Source: Marasmius tenuissimus (taxonomy: Eukaryota; Basidiomycota; Agaricomycetes; Agaricales; Marasmiaceae). From it: a stretch of 64,000 nt of DNA. How positions within the stretch are numbered: the stretch's first letter is position 1; every line of letters starts with the position of its first letter. Shown here in pieces: positions 49,349 through 60,543 of this stretch. A program made the translations under genes and the position numbers. A model generated the notes under the pieces. It saw only the letters and a list, made by a program, of their open reading frames with translations. It did no database searches and was not told the DNA's origin. Where the stretch lies: contig JAQOTA010000061.1 of assembly GCA_029532415.1 (NCBI GenBank), positions 434,001 to 498,000 of the forward strand, written 5' to 3'.

Positions 49349-49474
49349 TTTGGAGGAGAAGTGTACAATTTAGTTGTTGAATGAAGTATGCATTGAAATT
49401 TAATGTTATCTTGACCGCTTTGGATCAGAGTCGGGAGAACTTATAAAAGTGTGATGTTGGCCGAGTTTGGTAAG

Positions 49475-49744
49475 TACTGACCTATTTCACTCAATTCGTT
49501 TGGTCACAGGTCACAGGTCCAAAAATTGACGAATATTTTTCGTGTGGTCACTAGGTCACAGGGGGTCCATCCGAATTGTCCCAGCCTGTGACACTTCTGG
49601 AGTCGCCAAATTTGGCGTTCTGGGCACCTATATACGAAAATTTTTCTCCGTGTCACACGCCACGGAGGTCCCATACGAATTCCAAAATTCGTATGAAACG
49701 GTCACTGGTCACAAGCCATACGAATTGAGTAAAATAGGTCAGTA
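49475..49744. mobile_element. 270-bp MITE with TA target-site duplication
   Basis: The left end reads TACTGACCTATTTCACTCAA and continues TTCGTTTGG. The reverse complement of the right end reads TACTGACCTATTTTACTCAA and continues TTCGTATGG, so the terminal inverted repeats of about 28 bp differ at only two positions. The outer TA is present on both sides, consistent with TA-target insertion as in Tc1/mariner-type elements. The interior is non-coding, with repeated GGTCAC motifs and a palindromic ATACGAATTCCAAAATTCGT segment, giving a strong fold-back structure. It lies about 130 bp downstream of secreted-protein copy B. Confidence 0.82.
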
Positions 49745-51174
49745 ATAGTGCTGTGATTGGTGCCAAAGGGGTGCTGAAGAGAAGGTAAAATATATAAGCA
49801 TTGTTATTATGCTGATGAATTCGTCTGAGTTGTCGTGGTTGGATTTCGATCACCCGCGAGTGTCGGCCTGGGGGATTGAGAGTTCAAGCATTCAAAGGTC
49901 CAAAGATTCAACGTCGTTCGAGCTTCAAGCTCCAGAGATCGTCTAGTCGGTCCAAAAGCTGCATCGTCACGTTGGACATCGGGGACTCGGATTGTGCACC
50001 CCCGAAAGCAGGAGTGTCAGCCTTGTGTCTCACCATGACGACCACAGAAGTTTCAATTCCTGTCCATTGGCCAGTGCACTTGAATGTCCCTTTATCGATG
50101 GTTAGACCGAACGAAGGAGTCTCTAGTCTCATGCATCGTCATCGTCGGCATGGGTGATCACGCATCGCTAATGCTTCCGGGGGGTTCTTTGGTTTGACCA
50201 AAGCTGGCTGAGGTAAGTGTGCCTTCGGCGGGATACTAGTTGATCAGTGAGTAACTCGTACTTCCAGGATTGGAGATTCTCCGAGTTCATTGTACGGGTT
50301 TGACGAAGTTCGACGTCGTACGGAAGCCATTACTGGTAGCGAGGTCGGGTTGTGGGTTCGAGAAGGAGGTTTTGAAGCGAAGGATGTTTTCGGTGGATGG
50401 GATGAGGATCGTGGGAGGAAAATCGCTTTAAGGAAGATGGAAAGTTGGTACATGGAGAAATCTGCGACTCGGATTGACACACAGGATTGGGATCTCTAAT
50501 AATTTTGGGGAGTGATTGGAGCAAAGAGGATCGACCGTAATAGAGCTGGAATTGTTGATCGGCTACGCGATACGATCTGAATCTGCTTCGAAGCTCTGTT
50601 CACCCTCAGTCTTGATGATAGAGATTGCGCGGAGCAGTACCCTTCGTCATGGGGCGTGCTGAAGAGGCGCCACGGGTTACGATCCTGATTTAGGACCACA
50701 TTTAATTGGAGAGAATATTTTGAGCTGCTACGAGGAAGTCCGCCGTGTAGGTTTCAGAGAAACAGCCTGATCTCGGGGACAATAAAGCAGAGCTTATTCT
50801 GAATACCATTGTCCGTATAGTTCTAAAGAGATTCTAGCCAGGCTGAGTACGTTTACTCGCAGTTGTTTCCTTTTTGCCTCGGGGTTTTCGATTCATTGCT
50901 AGTCCAAAAACTGTAGACGCTTAATCGAAAGGAGATTGTTTATCATAAAATTCAGTCAGGGCTGGTTTGGACGGAGGTTTCTGTTCGCCGAGATGAATGC
51001 CTGAGCAGAGACCAGGAAGCTCATGTTCTCGCATTACTCTCGCCACTGCCAGTGAGAAGGGTCGTGCGGAAATGCCAACACGGATATCCGGGATAATCCG
51101 GCTTTCAGGTTGGCTTATTTAATCTCCGACTGAAGCATCATTCAACCACCATCCCATCACCTCTGCCCTCTCCC
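49745..51174. other. Intergenic with possible coding remnants
   Basis: Two short stretches look faintly coding. One is plus-strand 50270-50499: after an acceptor CTTCCAG it reads YGFDEVRRRTEAITGSEVGL and ends in RIDTQDWDL. The other is minus-strand 49908-50132 (MRLETPSFGLTIDKGTFKCT). I cannot connect either to a start, partner exon or domain, so neither is called as a gene. Confidence 0.3.
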
Positions 51175-52452
51175 ATGCATTCCAGGGTCGTAAAGACACC
51201 CAGATTCTCCCGAAGTCACACCAGCACTCATGACATGAGGAGTTCACGCATTCCCCTCACAAAAAGATACACCCTCTCTGAACCTGGCGATCAGGTCATT
51301 CTTTCGAACCGCGAGATACGTTTCCGGGTGACCAAGACAGCGCAGAACGGCTACCTTGCGATTGAGGTGGCCGAGGACGGGACTGTTAGCGTACTTCAGG
51401 AGGAAGAAAGCAGCGATTGGCATGCGCCAACGAGGCGCAACCAAAGCCGAGCCCGCAACAGCAAAGGCTGCGGTAATGGCGCGATCCCTCTCCGTTGTTC
51501 CATATCCAACAATACAGTTACATTCGTCTTCCGCAACACGTATAGCGAGATACCTCCACCATACGTTACCATCAGGATGGCCCAGGATCAGAGCATCACC
51601 TCCATGCCACCGAATGACAAACAAGGGGAGGAGGAAGAGACGGAGGAAGAGACGGAGATGGAGATAGAGCAACCAGACGACCCGCGCACTCTAATTATCA
51701 AAGAGTGGTCTGACTTTAGTCCTTCTTACCCAGCTATCATCAAGCGTGTGGTGGACAACGGCCGGTTGAACCTGCAGGTGAGTTTTTACAACCTTCTACA
51801 ACTTTCACGAATGATACTGAGCGTAGTACAGTCAGGCTATCTGGATATTCTTTGCGATGATGAATCACATCGAGCCTGGGCACAGATTGTGACCAAGGAA
51901 TGTGTAAACTTCCTTCGCGACTTCCGGGATACCTCTATGGTCCCGACACTTCATCACGTTGACAACGAGGCGGTGGTCGACATGTGCGTCGTAATCACAT
52001 CCTACCCAGGAGATCCAATGACGGGCATCCTGCGTTACGTTAACAAGGATATACCTCTCAAGCTGGCCTCTGAACTCCTTAAACATATGGTGACCCTTGC
52101 CAGACGGGGCAAGCTTTGGATCGCTCTGGATCCTGATGACGTGTTTTTCGACATACAGTCACCAGGAGTAAAGCTCTTCACCGTACGAGCTGTCGACAAC
52201 AGATCCGGACTTCGCAGTATTTTGCATGTTGCTGGTCGCCTTCTGGAGTCGTTTTCCCCTCGCGCGGGTGGTGCTGGGTCCATTCTGAAGGAGCTTGCCG
52301 GTAAGCTTCTTGGGAACCCCATTGCACAGAAAGGGAGCACGATGTCGGACAGGTCGTTGTCCCCGGATGTGATATCAGCCCTCCAAGAAGCCCTTGAACA
52401 TATACCGACAGAACAGGGGTTACGTCTAAGTAGGACGCATCGTGGTTCCTGA
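51175..52452 (+). CDS. Orphan protein with acidic linker
   Basis: The start is the ATG at 51175 (MHSRVVKTPRFSRSHTSTHD). A 54-nt in-frame intron (51778-51831, GTGAGT...GTACAG) splits the gene; removed, the protein has 407 residues, and retained it has 425. The N-terminal third is basic and contains a predicted beta-rich patch (GDQVILSNREIRFRVTKTAQ). An acidic linker (EEEETEEETEMEIEQ) lies at about residues 152-166, and the C-terminal 240 residues look alpha-helical (TKECVNFLRDF, LASELLKHMVTLARRGKLW, ISALQEALEHI). I do not recognise the family. Coherent splice sites and long frame support a real gene. Confidence 0.7.
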   Translation: MHSRVVKTPRFSRSHTSTHDMRSSRIPLTKRYTLSEPGDQVILSNREIRFRVTKTAQNGYLAIEVAEDGTVSVLQEEESSDWHAPTRRNQSRARNSKGCGNGAIPLRCSISNNTVTFVFRNTYSEIPPPYVTIRMAQDQSITSMPPNDKQGEEEETEEETEMEIEQPDDPRTLIIKEWSDFSPSYPAIIKRVVDNGRLNLQVSFYNLLQLSRMILSVVQSGYLDILCDDESHRAWAQIVTKECVNFLRDFRDTSMVPTLHHVDNEAVVDMCVVITSYPGDPMTGILRYVNKDIPLKLASELLKHMVTLARRGKLWIALDPDDVFFDIQSPGVKLFTVRAVDNRSGLRSILHVAGRLLESFSPRAGGAGSILKELAGKLLGNPIAQKGSTMSDRSLSPDVISALQEALEHIPTEQGLRLSRTHRGS

Positions 52453-54345
52453 TCCTTGTGCTCGTACCTTAGTATCACGGAAATGTGTTTATATCTCTGC
52501 ATACTCCAATGTGTTACTTTGCTAAATGGTATGTCATGTATAGTGTATTATCCATTTTGGGTTATAGGTCTGTCTTCACAGGAGTGGGACCTTAAGAAAA
52601 ACCAGTTCCCAATTCAAGGTAGACGATCTCAACTGATTCCTGCCTTTACGACTCACTTCCTCGGTCAATCGACTTTAATTGTCTCCTCCCAGGCGAAATG
52701 TCACTTATGCTTATTCTCTATACTTCTAGAATCTAGATGTACTCGGTCGTTCATAAACGTTCGGAGAAACAAGGATGACGATACTAAGCTCGCAGTTCGC
52801 TTGGTTGTGAAAGACCTGAGATGTTGCCGCATCAACACTACATATTATACGGGCAATTTCTACCACCGACATCGAGGAATTATGAGGTAAATATCTGAGC
52901 TCGTTGACTCCGTTTGACCGCAGAGTATTGAGCCCACTCCCAGTTCAAGGAGCCATAGGTCGGTTAAGTCAAGCAGGGCCTCACCCATATAGTACAGACT
53001 TTGAGCAAGATAGCGTGCGAAAAGGGAAGTCTCGAGGTACGCTACTTACCGATTTCTGAGAAGGAGTGGCCGTTTCTAACGAATCTGTTACTCAAATTAG
53101 CACATACTCAAATTGAAATTTGACTGTTCTACGGATGTCGGACGGAGTCACTAACCACGCGAAGACTCCGCAATCACAACTTCCACTGAAAATCATAGAC
53201 GCGCTTGTTTGTTGGCAGACATTCAAAAGGATCAATATCTCTACACTTTGTGAAACGATAGTTATTTTCGTCGCTCCGTGCTCTGCATCCAGAGGACTAG
53301 CGTTCTAACCGTCGCTGCTTCTCAGGTATATCTGTTGTTGACCCGAATTCATCGATCCAGGTTTCTGACTACTTTCGCATTTTCTCAAGCATAGCAACAG
53401 ATAAGCCCGCTCGGCTCTATCCGATGGTTCTCCGGTACCTAAGTGATGTTCAAGCACCATGCGCCTTCACTTTGCGTCTTCCCCCGTTATTACCGCATCT
53501 ACCCCCAGTCCCTACCCTGCTTCCGATCCCAGATGCACACCTCCAGGTCCTCCATTCGCTCAGAGGTGACTGACGTCGGACCAGCTTTCTGTCACCTACA
53601 TTCCTTGGCCCGTTTCCCCGCTCCATATCGAATCAGACGTCTCATGACTTCATTTAAGCGGCTTCTATCCATAATCCATTGGTTATCACCTACTAATTCA
53701 CGGTAGACCTAATCAGCACTATCGGGCTTGACTCTCTGTCGTCATCAGCCTGCTGCTTTTCCTACCCATATCACACTTCCATCTAGCGTGTTCTTTCCAT
53801 CACGCTATGCCCGAATATGAACTTGTTGAAGTTGTCTTACTTCCGCTGTGCGCCGCCCTTCTCGGAAGCGACACAGGGTGCAAATTTGGGGTTCTCCTTG
53901 ATCCGTCCATACCACGCATGCGGTACTTTATAGGTTCTGAGTTGTTTCTTAGTTCCCTCTAGGGAACCGGTCGATGGCAGGAAACGAATAAATCTAATGA
54001 TACCAATCCAATGTTCGCCCGCTGGACTCCAACCGCCACTATTTTTGGATTCATTTTATTGGGTAATGGTTGCGTCTTCTCTTCCGAGACTATGCTCACG
54101 TCTGTTTCTTTTAGAATTCCGCCGAGTGTGCTTTGACCGCCCCGAGGGCTGTGATGACAGAAACCCCGGTATTTGTGTACGGGCCTGTGTTTCTTCTCAC
54201 TTGCTATGTATGGCAGGCGAGCTTATACTTCCTTCCATCTGGGGCAGCTCAATGGCAGCTGGCAACGTCACGATTGCGAGAAGCTTCCCACGATGCCCTA
54301 CAAAGTTCCATTCAGGAGCTAAACGCCGGTTTCTCTGTCGTTCAC
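52453..54345. other. Intergenic, no supported gene
   Basis: About 1.9 kb between the orphan gene and giant pseudogene 3. Several frames of 60-140 codons occur on both strands, but none has a domain, splice logic or paralogue here. Confidence 0.35.
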
Positions 54346-54381
54346 ATGCGCCTCGTGTTTGAAGGTAAGGTTCAGTCAAAA
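54346..54381 (+). promoter_or_regulatory. Conserved upstream box, paralogue 3
   Basis: TGCGCCTCGTGTTTGAAGGT followed by AAGGTTCAGTCAAAA matches the box of paralogue 1 in both halves and lies about 90-125 bp before the ATG at 54470. Its retention next to a dead gene shows that the promoter was copied together with the gene. Confidence 0.4.
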
Positions 54382-54469
54382 CGGCGATGTTGACTGGACT
54401 AATCGGCTTCTGTGCGCCCACCTCCCCCTCTTGTGTGCCTCGCTCTTCAGCTCGACTCCTCATCTCACT

Positions 54470-57400
54470 ATGAAACACAACCTCACCTATCTCATAAACC
54501 ACATATTCTTCCCTCCAAAGCTGCCCGAATCGAATGATTTCACCCACGAGAACGAGCATGATATGTGCCGGTCGGTTCTCATGGCTGCACAGGCATATCG
54601 AACACAACTTCCCCCAGAGGAACAGCCCTTATGGATGCCCATTATTCAGATGCTCATCACTTTATGCACAGTTTACAAGCATGAAGGGTCCTTCGAGAAG
54701 GAGAACTTAGCGTCCTGTTTGAGGAACATGGAAGACAGAGGCGCGTTTCTTTATCTTTCTTGTTCGGAACAAGAGCTTATGTTCAACAGATGTGATGGCT
54801 CTACTTATCCGAAAACAAAATGCAGGTCTCATCATCCGAAAGCATGAAGATCGAACCGTCTTCGAAATGTTTGAGGTCTCTCCGCCAAACGAAGTGGTCA
54901 TGGGTACTGCCGGAAAACTCATCTGTTCTTATCCTGGACCCGCGATCGCTATTCCCTCCGAAACGGCCAACGACCCCGACTTCATCTCCGCTATATCCAG
55001 CTTCCTTGCTCAAATGCACGTGGATGTCATTGATGCTGCCATGCCGACGACCGAGAAGGCAGGCTCCAAGGTCGAAGATGTCATGAAGACGCCACTTTTC
55101 CCTCCACCATTTACTCACATGATTATCACATGTTCTTTTCTCACGGTCACTTACTATACATCCTTATTTCTCACGATTTCCTTTCTTAACCCACCATCGT
55201 GCAGCCTTAACCCACATCGCGCAGCCATCCCATTATCTCATATCGACTCATTCCTTATTCATCCTTGACTCATACTTACTCATACACGACTCATAGGTAG
55301 CCACTCCGACTCCAGCTCTGACCGTAGGATAGGTATATAAGCTAGCTAGTCTTCACCTGGTCCCTCATCTTGACCTCTTGTCGTTGGGACCAGGTGAGTA
55401 GTACAGTCTCCTTTGCTTTCCTTCTCTACAATAGATCTAACTTGTCGTTGGGACCAGTTTTCTGCCTTATCTCTGTCTGAGTCGAGCCTGCTGCTCCTCT
55501 CCAAGCCTGCTACCACCGCTCTCTGCCTCTGCCGTCTCCGTTAGACGCTCAGCACTTCGTGACAGAAGAAATCAGGGACACCCCCAGTCCTCGATTCATC
55601 TCAGAGCTTCTCACTGGCATTCTTCGAGGATACGGTCGTCCTGAGGATGTGGATCGTATCACGAAACGAGTTGCCGACGATGTCCTTTGGGACAAAACAT
55701 TTCTTCCTTGGCGTCGCTCTCCCATGTGGCTCGTTATCCGAGTCGCTCTCCAAACTACGCTCAAGGATCATGCTGGGGTGTACAAGTCTTTCCTTGCCTT
55801 CTTGATGTCTGCAATCCTTCGAGAAGCCGTTGCCGCTAATATGGATAGCGATACCCTCGCTGCCATGTACAAGAAGCTTGCACGTAGTGTTTTCAAGATC
55901 CACAAGACGGCACCTGCGTTTCTCCAGTCTGAGGCGCTTGAGGTTGTAAACCTTGCGCAAGGGCTATTGCAGAAGCGTTGGAACGAGGTTCAGAAAGCCC
56001 ACGCTTCGGATGGTTTAGCAGGATGGGACCCATCGAGCTTGGATATCCCTCAAGACACGAAACTCTCCCTCCATAATAGCAGAGAATACATTCGGAGGGA
56101 ATGCATCCGCACCGCCCTCAATAACCGACATGACCAACGATCTGGCTCTGCCTTTGAGCCGAATGATCACCCCAGGCTGAAAGAGTTGGATGGTTATAGC
56201 GCCAGGAGTCTTGGGAAACAGATAAGGAAGTTGGGCGTGCTTGCTCTCTTTGACTTTGAGCAGGCGGTAGAGACGGGAATTGACGACTTGTTTTCGAACC
56301 GTGATGTGCCAGGGACGGAGCATGCTTGTGCATTGATATGGGAGTGGATGGAACGATACTCGGTAGATGCTACCCGGTTATACAAGGGACATCCAGAACA
56401 GAATTCCATCATGTTTTTGACGTTGTTGGAGCTCTGGGTTGGGTGTGTATTTCTATTTAACTATCTTCTACCCTCAGCTTTCTCATGGAGTCGATCTTCC
56501 ATAGCCTCGATAAACTCGCCGTTTGGCATGATCCACTACTTCGAGAGTACTCGCCGGAAGTTCAGGAAAGCATCTTTGAGCCGCTACTTCTCCGTTGCCA
56601 CCAGTCAATAAAGCGCTTGGAACAGGCTATTGGCTACTTACGCGCCAGACACGCTGACGCAAATCACACTCTTCCTTCCATATTCTCGTCCACTATATCC
56701 TTGCGTTCATTTGCCGTCCGCTACTTCGAAAAACACCCAGCCTTACAAATTCTCAAAGCCGAAATTGAGGTAAAAGCCCTCAAGGACCGCGAAGAGAAAA
56801 AGCGTGAGCTTGACACACAAATGGTGCTCTACCATAAACGGCTCAGCGAGGCCGAATCTTTCGACCACTTCTACCAGTACAATGCACGTAAACGCCGCGA
56901 CACTCACCGTGGGAATGAGTGTCTGAGATGCCTGAGGGTCAGTCTGTGTAACGCCATGACCATTTGTGTGCACGAATGGCCCCTTCCTTCTAACACAATT
57001 GAAGCAGAAGCGACAGTCTTTGAAATAGCTTGTCCCACAATTTTTGGAATATGGCGTTAATCCACCTACTTCTTTCTATGCGACAAATGCTCAGTCTCCT
57101 CCTCCCAGGGTGAACCCCAATCTCCCGCCGCCGAGGCCGACCTATTTGACTATTCTGGTCTGGCACCATTCCGGAACCATTCTGTGCTCCGACGGTTGAC
57201 CCTCGCGTCTACCACTAAACCGTGGGTAAAGTCACATTACAACGGCGTCAAGGTATCGTCAGCTACTGTCAACAGGGTTTGTCTTCCAAACGCCTTGCAT
57301 CTAGCTCTTTTCAATGCAACTGAACGAATCTGGATATCTGATCCGTTTCGGGCATGCACGATAGGTGCATTCTGCACCTACCAGCTACCTCAAGGTCGTT

Positions 57401-59594
57401 ACTACAATCTCCAATTCACGATCAATAGTACACACCACACGCCTAATGAGGTCATTGCCTCACAATCGGATTGTCACCGTGATCTCAGCTTGCACGAGTA
57501 TATTGCGTTCGGCACTCTTCGAGCAGGAGGCCGTATTCAATGGCTGAACATCCTGAGGGAGCTACGAGCTCGAACGCTCACCTTCTCAGATGAAGCTGTG
57601 GAGATGCTTGTTTCTCAGACTGCGTTGCAGATGGGCCCGTTGTCTGGAGATGGTCATTGGGCGTGGCACGAGCCTCTCGAAGACAACGCGTTTCACACAC
57701 GGTTGATTGAAGAACTTGAAGCTCTCCGAACCAGTATCCAAGCCAACTGGTCCGAAGTTGGAGCGATGAGAATTGTAATTCTCCTCATTCATTGCGTTTT
57801 GCGGTGGAGCTCTAATTCTGATGTCACCGGAAGAGCCCTTACTCTACTTGAGAACTCCCGAAGCGTTACATTCGGTTGGATGAAAGAGCTTGAGAAAAAG
57901 CTCCAGAGTGCAACGGAGGATGAATCTTCAGGAGTTCAACTACGGCTATGGGAGATGGCAGCAGCGGTTCGGAGTACGTTCGATATCACTCCTCGCCTGC
58001 TCCAGTCGGCCCCTTGCAATATTTTGCTGGAAGCTGGTATGATCCTGAGGGATAACATCCCAGGAAAGTCCGACCTGGCTCATGCTTTGGAAGAGCCCAC
58101 AAGTCAGGTCATCATACAAGACCATCAATTCAGCCATGCTGTTGAACCAATCCTTGCCATTCTCCTTGCTTGTGACAACAACCATTTGCACCATGCTGCT
58201 GTTCAGTATTGGCCTATGTACCGATTTGTTTCTCCTTGGAGACATTCGACGTTCCCAAACAATCGATGGCTATACCTAACATCGTCAACCGGCCACCTCG
58301 TATTTTTTGATGTCCTCGAGAGCCAGCTCTTGGTTGATGGAAAGCCGCTGAGTCGGCTCCCTTCGTCATACGTCTCACACCCCACTTACGTTCGTATCTT
58401 CGGAAAGGTTTGTCCCGAAACACATCAATGACTCTAATTACTGATATAACCTCCCAACAGACTATTTTCAATGTCATTCCGCCCGGAAATTCTGAACCGA
58501 GCGCTGACTTTGCAACAAAAGATTCTGTCAATGGCTATCAAGTACGCAAACTTTTCAAACCGAAATATTACGCACACTAATAGTCTCTCCATAGATCTTT
58601 TTCACTCTCCCTTCCCCCGACAACCTGGTGATTCAGGCAAAGTCTGTCGAAACCCAACAACAGTTCCAGCTGATTCCGCACACCCTGTTTGAGGGTGATC
58701 TACCCACCACGATGGTAGAGAATTTTACACATTGGCTTTCATTACAGGACAGCATTATAGAGCTTCGCCCCAGTACCAATATATGGGTCCCTTCTCGGAC
58801 GAACTGGCAAATAGACATTGGCCAACGTCAAATGTGGAAGAACCCACCAACTGGCGGGGTCAGGCTTGTTGATGTCCGTAGTAAAACAGCTCGGATGATT
58901 GCCTCCCGGCTCAGTTGCTTGGAGCAGATTGATTTCATCATTGTCACATATTCCTCTACTGCCGGTGAAACACTGGTCGAGCTTCCTCGCTACCGCCTTG
59001 ACTTCCAGCTGAACTCACAAGGAAAACTGGTTTGCCTCACGTTACCAAATATGGTTGTCGACAGCAATCAATCGGCCGGGATCATGATTGGATTGCGAAA
59101 TCGACTTGTCTTACGCGATCTGGTATGCAATACGAGGCGCGAACTCTTGATACCCATCGGCGAGATCTCCTTCCAAACGAACGGTCATCATACCCAAGTG
59201 TCCATCAATCCTGTTGCCACTTTCGACCGCCGTGTCCAGTATTTCAGATACGGGATAGACGAACCGCTCGGCCGTCTAGTCGGAACCTCACCTTCACTAC
59301 ACACGAGGTTGTATAAAATATACCTCATGGCACTCACATCCTACCTCCTTCCAGACCGTCTTACTGAGCGCACCGGGACGGAGGAGACACTCAGAGAGCT
59401 CCGCTCTGCCGCCTGCAAGTCCTTCATCAGCCTTGATGACGAGTCGCAAGACCTCCTTAACAAGATAGCCAATATCACTCCGAAGCGAGAGTACTACCCA
59501 TCCCACCTTAAAGTCATGCAGACCGTGAAGTGGATCACTCTGCCTACCCTCGCTCAACATGACAGTTTTCTCAATGAATGTCGGGGTATTCTGG
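54470..59594 (+). pseudogene. Giant DUF6606-DUF3638 gene, paralogue 3 (disrupted and truncated)
   Basis: The exon plan is recognisable: 54470..54740, 54790..56442 (with insertion), 56505..58407, 58461..58541 and 58595..59594. Start: MKHNLTYLINHIFFPPKLPE. Damage: the first donor is GC in a poor context (AG|GCGCGT), where the intact copies have GTGTGT or GTGCGT; a 486-bp solo LTR splits exon 2 inside DUF6606; CAA (Gln in WRQFTYFF) has become TAA at 57058-57060; and the gene is cut at 59594 in the fifth exon, after LNECRGIL, so the whole P-loop half is missing. Similarity by eye is closest to paralogue 1. Orientation is opposite to both intact copies. No functional product is expected. Confidence 0.88.
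55079..55564. mobile_element. Solo LTR of a retrotransposon
   Basis: This 486-bp insert begins TGTCATGAAG and ends CTTCGTGACA, which are inverted repeats matching at 9 of 10 positions with the canonical TG...CA ends. It is flanked by the direct 5-bp repeat GAAGA (55074-55078 and 55565-55569), and the intact paralogues carry GAAGA once at this codon. Inside are a TATA-like GGTATATAAGC near 55332-55342 and two copies of CTTGTCGTTGGGACCAG (about 55378 and 55442). No internal coding region remains, so it is a recombination product left by an LTR retroelement, probably of the Ty3/gypsy type by LTR length and 5-bp duplication. Confidence 0.88.
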
Positions 59595-60099
59595 GGGGCG
59601 CGAGAAAATGCAGGCTGAGGTGAAGGCCATGGCCTGCACCCGCCTTCACCTGGCCTGCAGTACACGTCGTCCAACCTGCTGTCAACAGCTCCCTCGTATA
59701 CAGAGATTGAAATATGGTATCATACCTCTACTAAGGCTATCTTTCTATTGGTTAACCAATATAAACTTCTCGTTTGAATGAAACCCCCCATGTCTCTGCC
59801 TTATTCTCACCTTCCCACGATCCAGTCTCGAGGCGAATCTTCATTTTCGTGCTTGTGAATGTGAATGTAAGATTAAAGAAGGTACTAATGCGTGATATTA
59901 GGTCTCGCTTAGTACTCCTAGACGGAAACAACGAGCCTATCGGGTCATATGTCCAACCTATTCTCGCATAAAATGTAAGTGACGCCCATGTAAATTTTAT
60001 TTCCACCCGCCCGTTCAAGTTTAAGATCGAGGAAGTTGGCTATGGTGCGAGCGTTCGAGCTGCATGACTAATATTGAACTGCATTTGACTAGATCCCAC

Positions 60100-60425
60100 C
60101 ATCTGGTTGCCTCCAATTCCCTGAATCTGGCCTTCATTTGGCCTGTTCCTGGCCTTCACTCCCGGGTAACAACCTTCACCTGGCCTTCATTTTTGTAATC
60201 TGGCCTTCAATCCGGCCTTCGCTTGGGCAAATCTGGCCTTCACTTGGCCTTCACTTAGCCTTCATCTGGCCTTCACCTTTGTGAATCCAGCCTGCACTCG
60301 TCCTTCACCTTCAAGCATCCAACCTTCACCTGGCCTGCAGTGCACAGCCACATGGCCTGCACTTCTGCACTTCCAACCATCACTTGGCCTTTGTAAACCC
60401 AAATCTGACCTGCACCTGGCCATAG
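60100..60425. repeat. Degenerate GGCCTTCACCT subterminal repeat array
   Basis: More than 20 imperfect copies of (T)GGCCTTCACCT or GGCCTGCACCT lie head to tail, separated by short spacers. Inverted copies (AGGTGAAGGCC) appear near the element's left end at 59610-59625. Subterminal arrays of this type commonly serve as transposase binding sites in large DNA transposons; that role is inferred here. Confidence 0.75.
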
Positions 60426-60543
60426 CTGTCTTTGTCATACAACCTCCATATTTCTATTTTTTAGTTAAAGCACCGTTGATCGAGGTGTACATACAACAGG
60501 TGTACCGAGTGAGAGGCAACCGAAACCTCTCAGAATCAGCTCT

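Noticed and set aside
49908..50132. 74-codon minus-strand frame
   Set aside because: Composition looks protein-like, but there is no partner exon, domain or conservation to support it.
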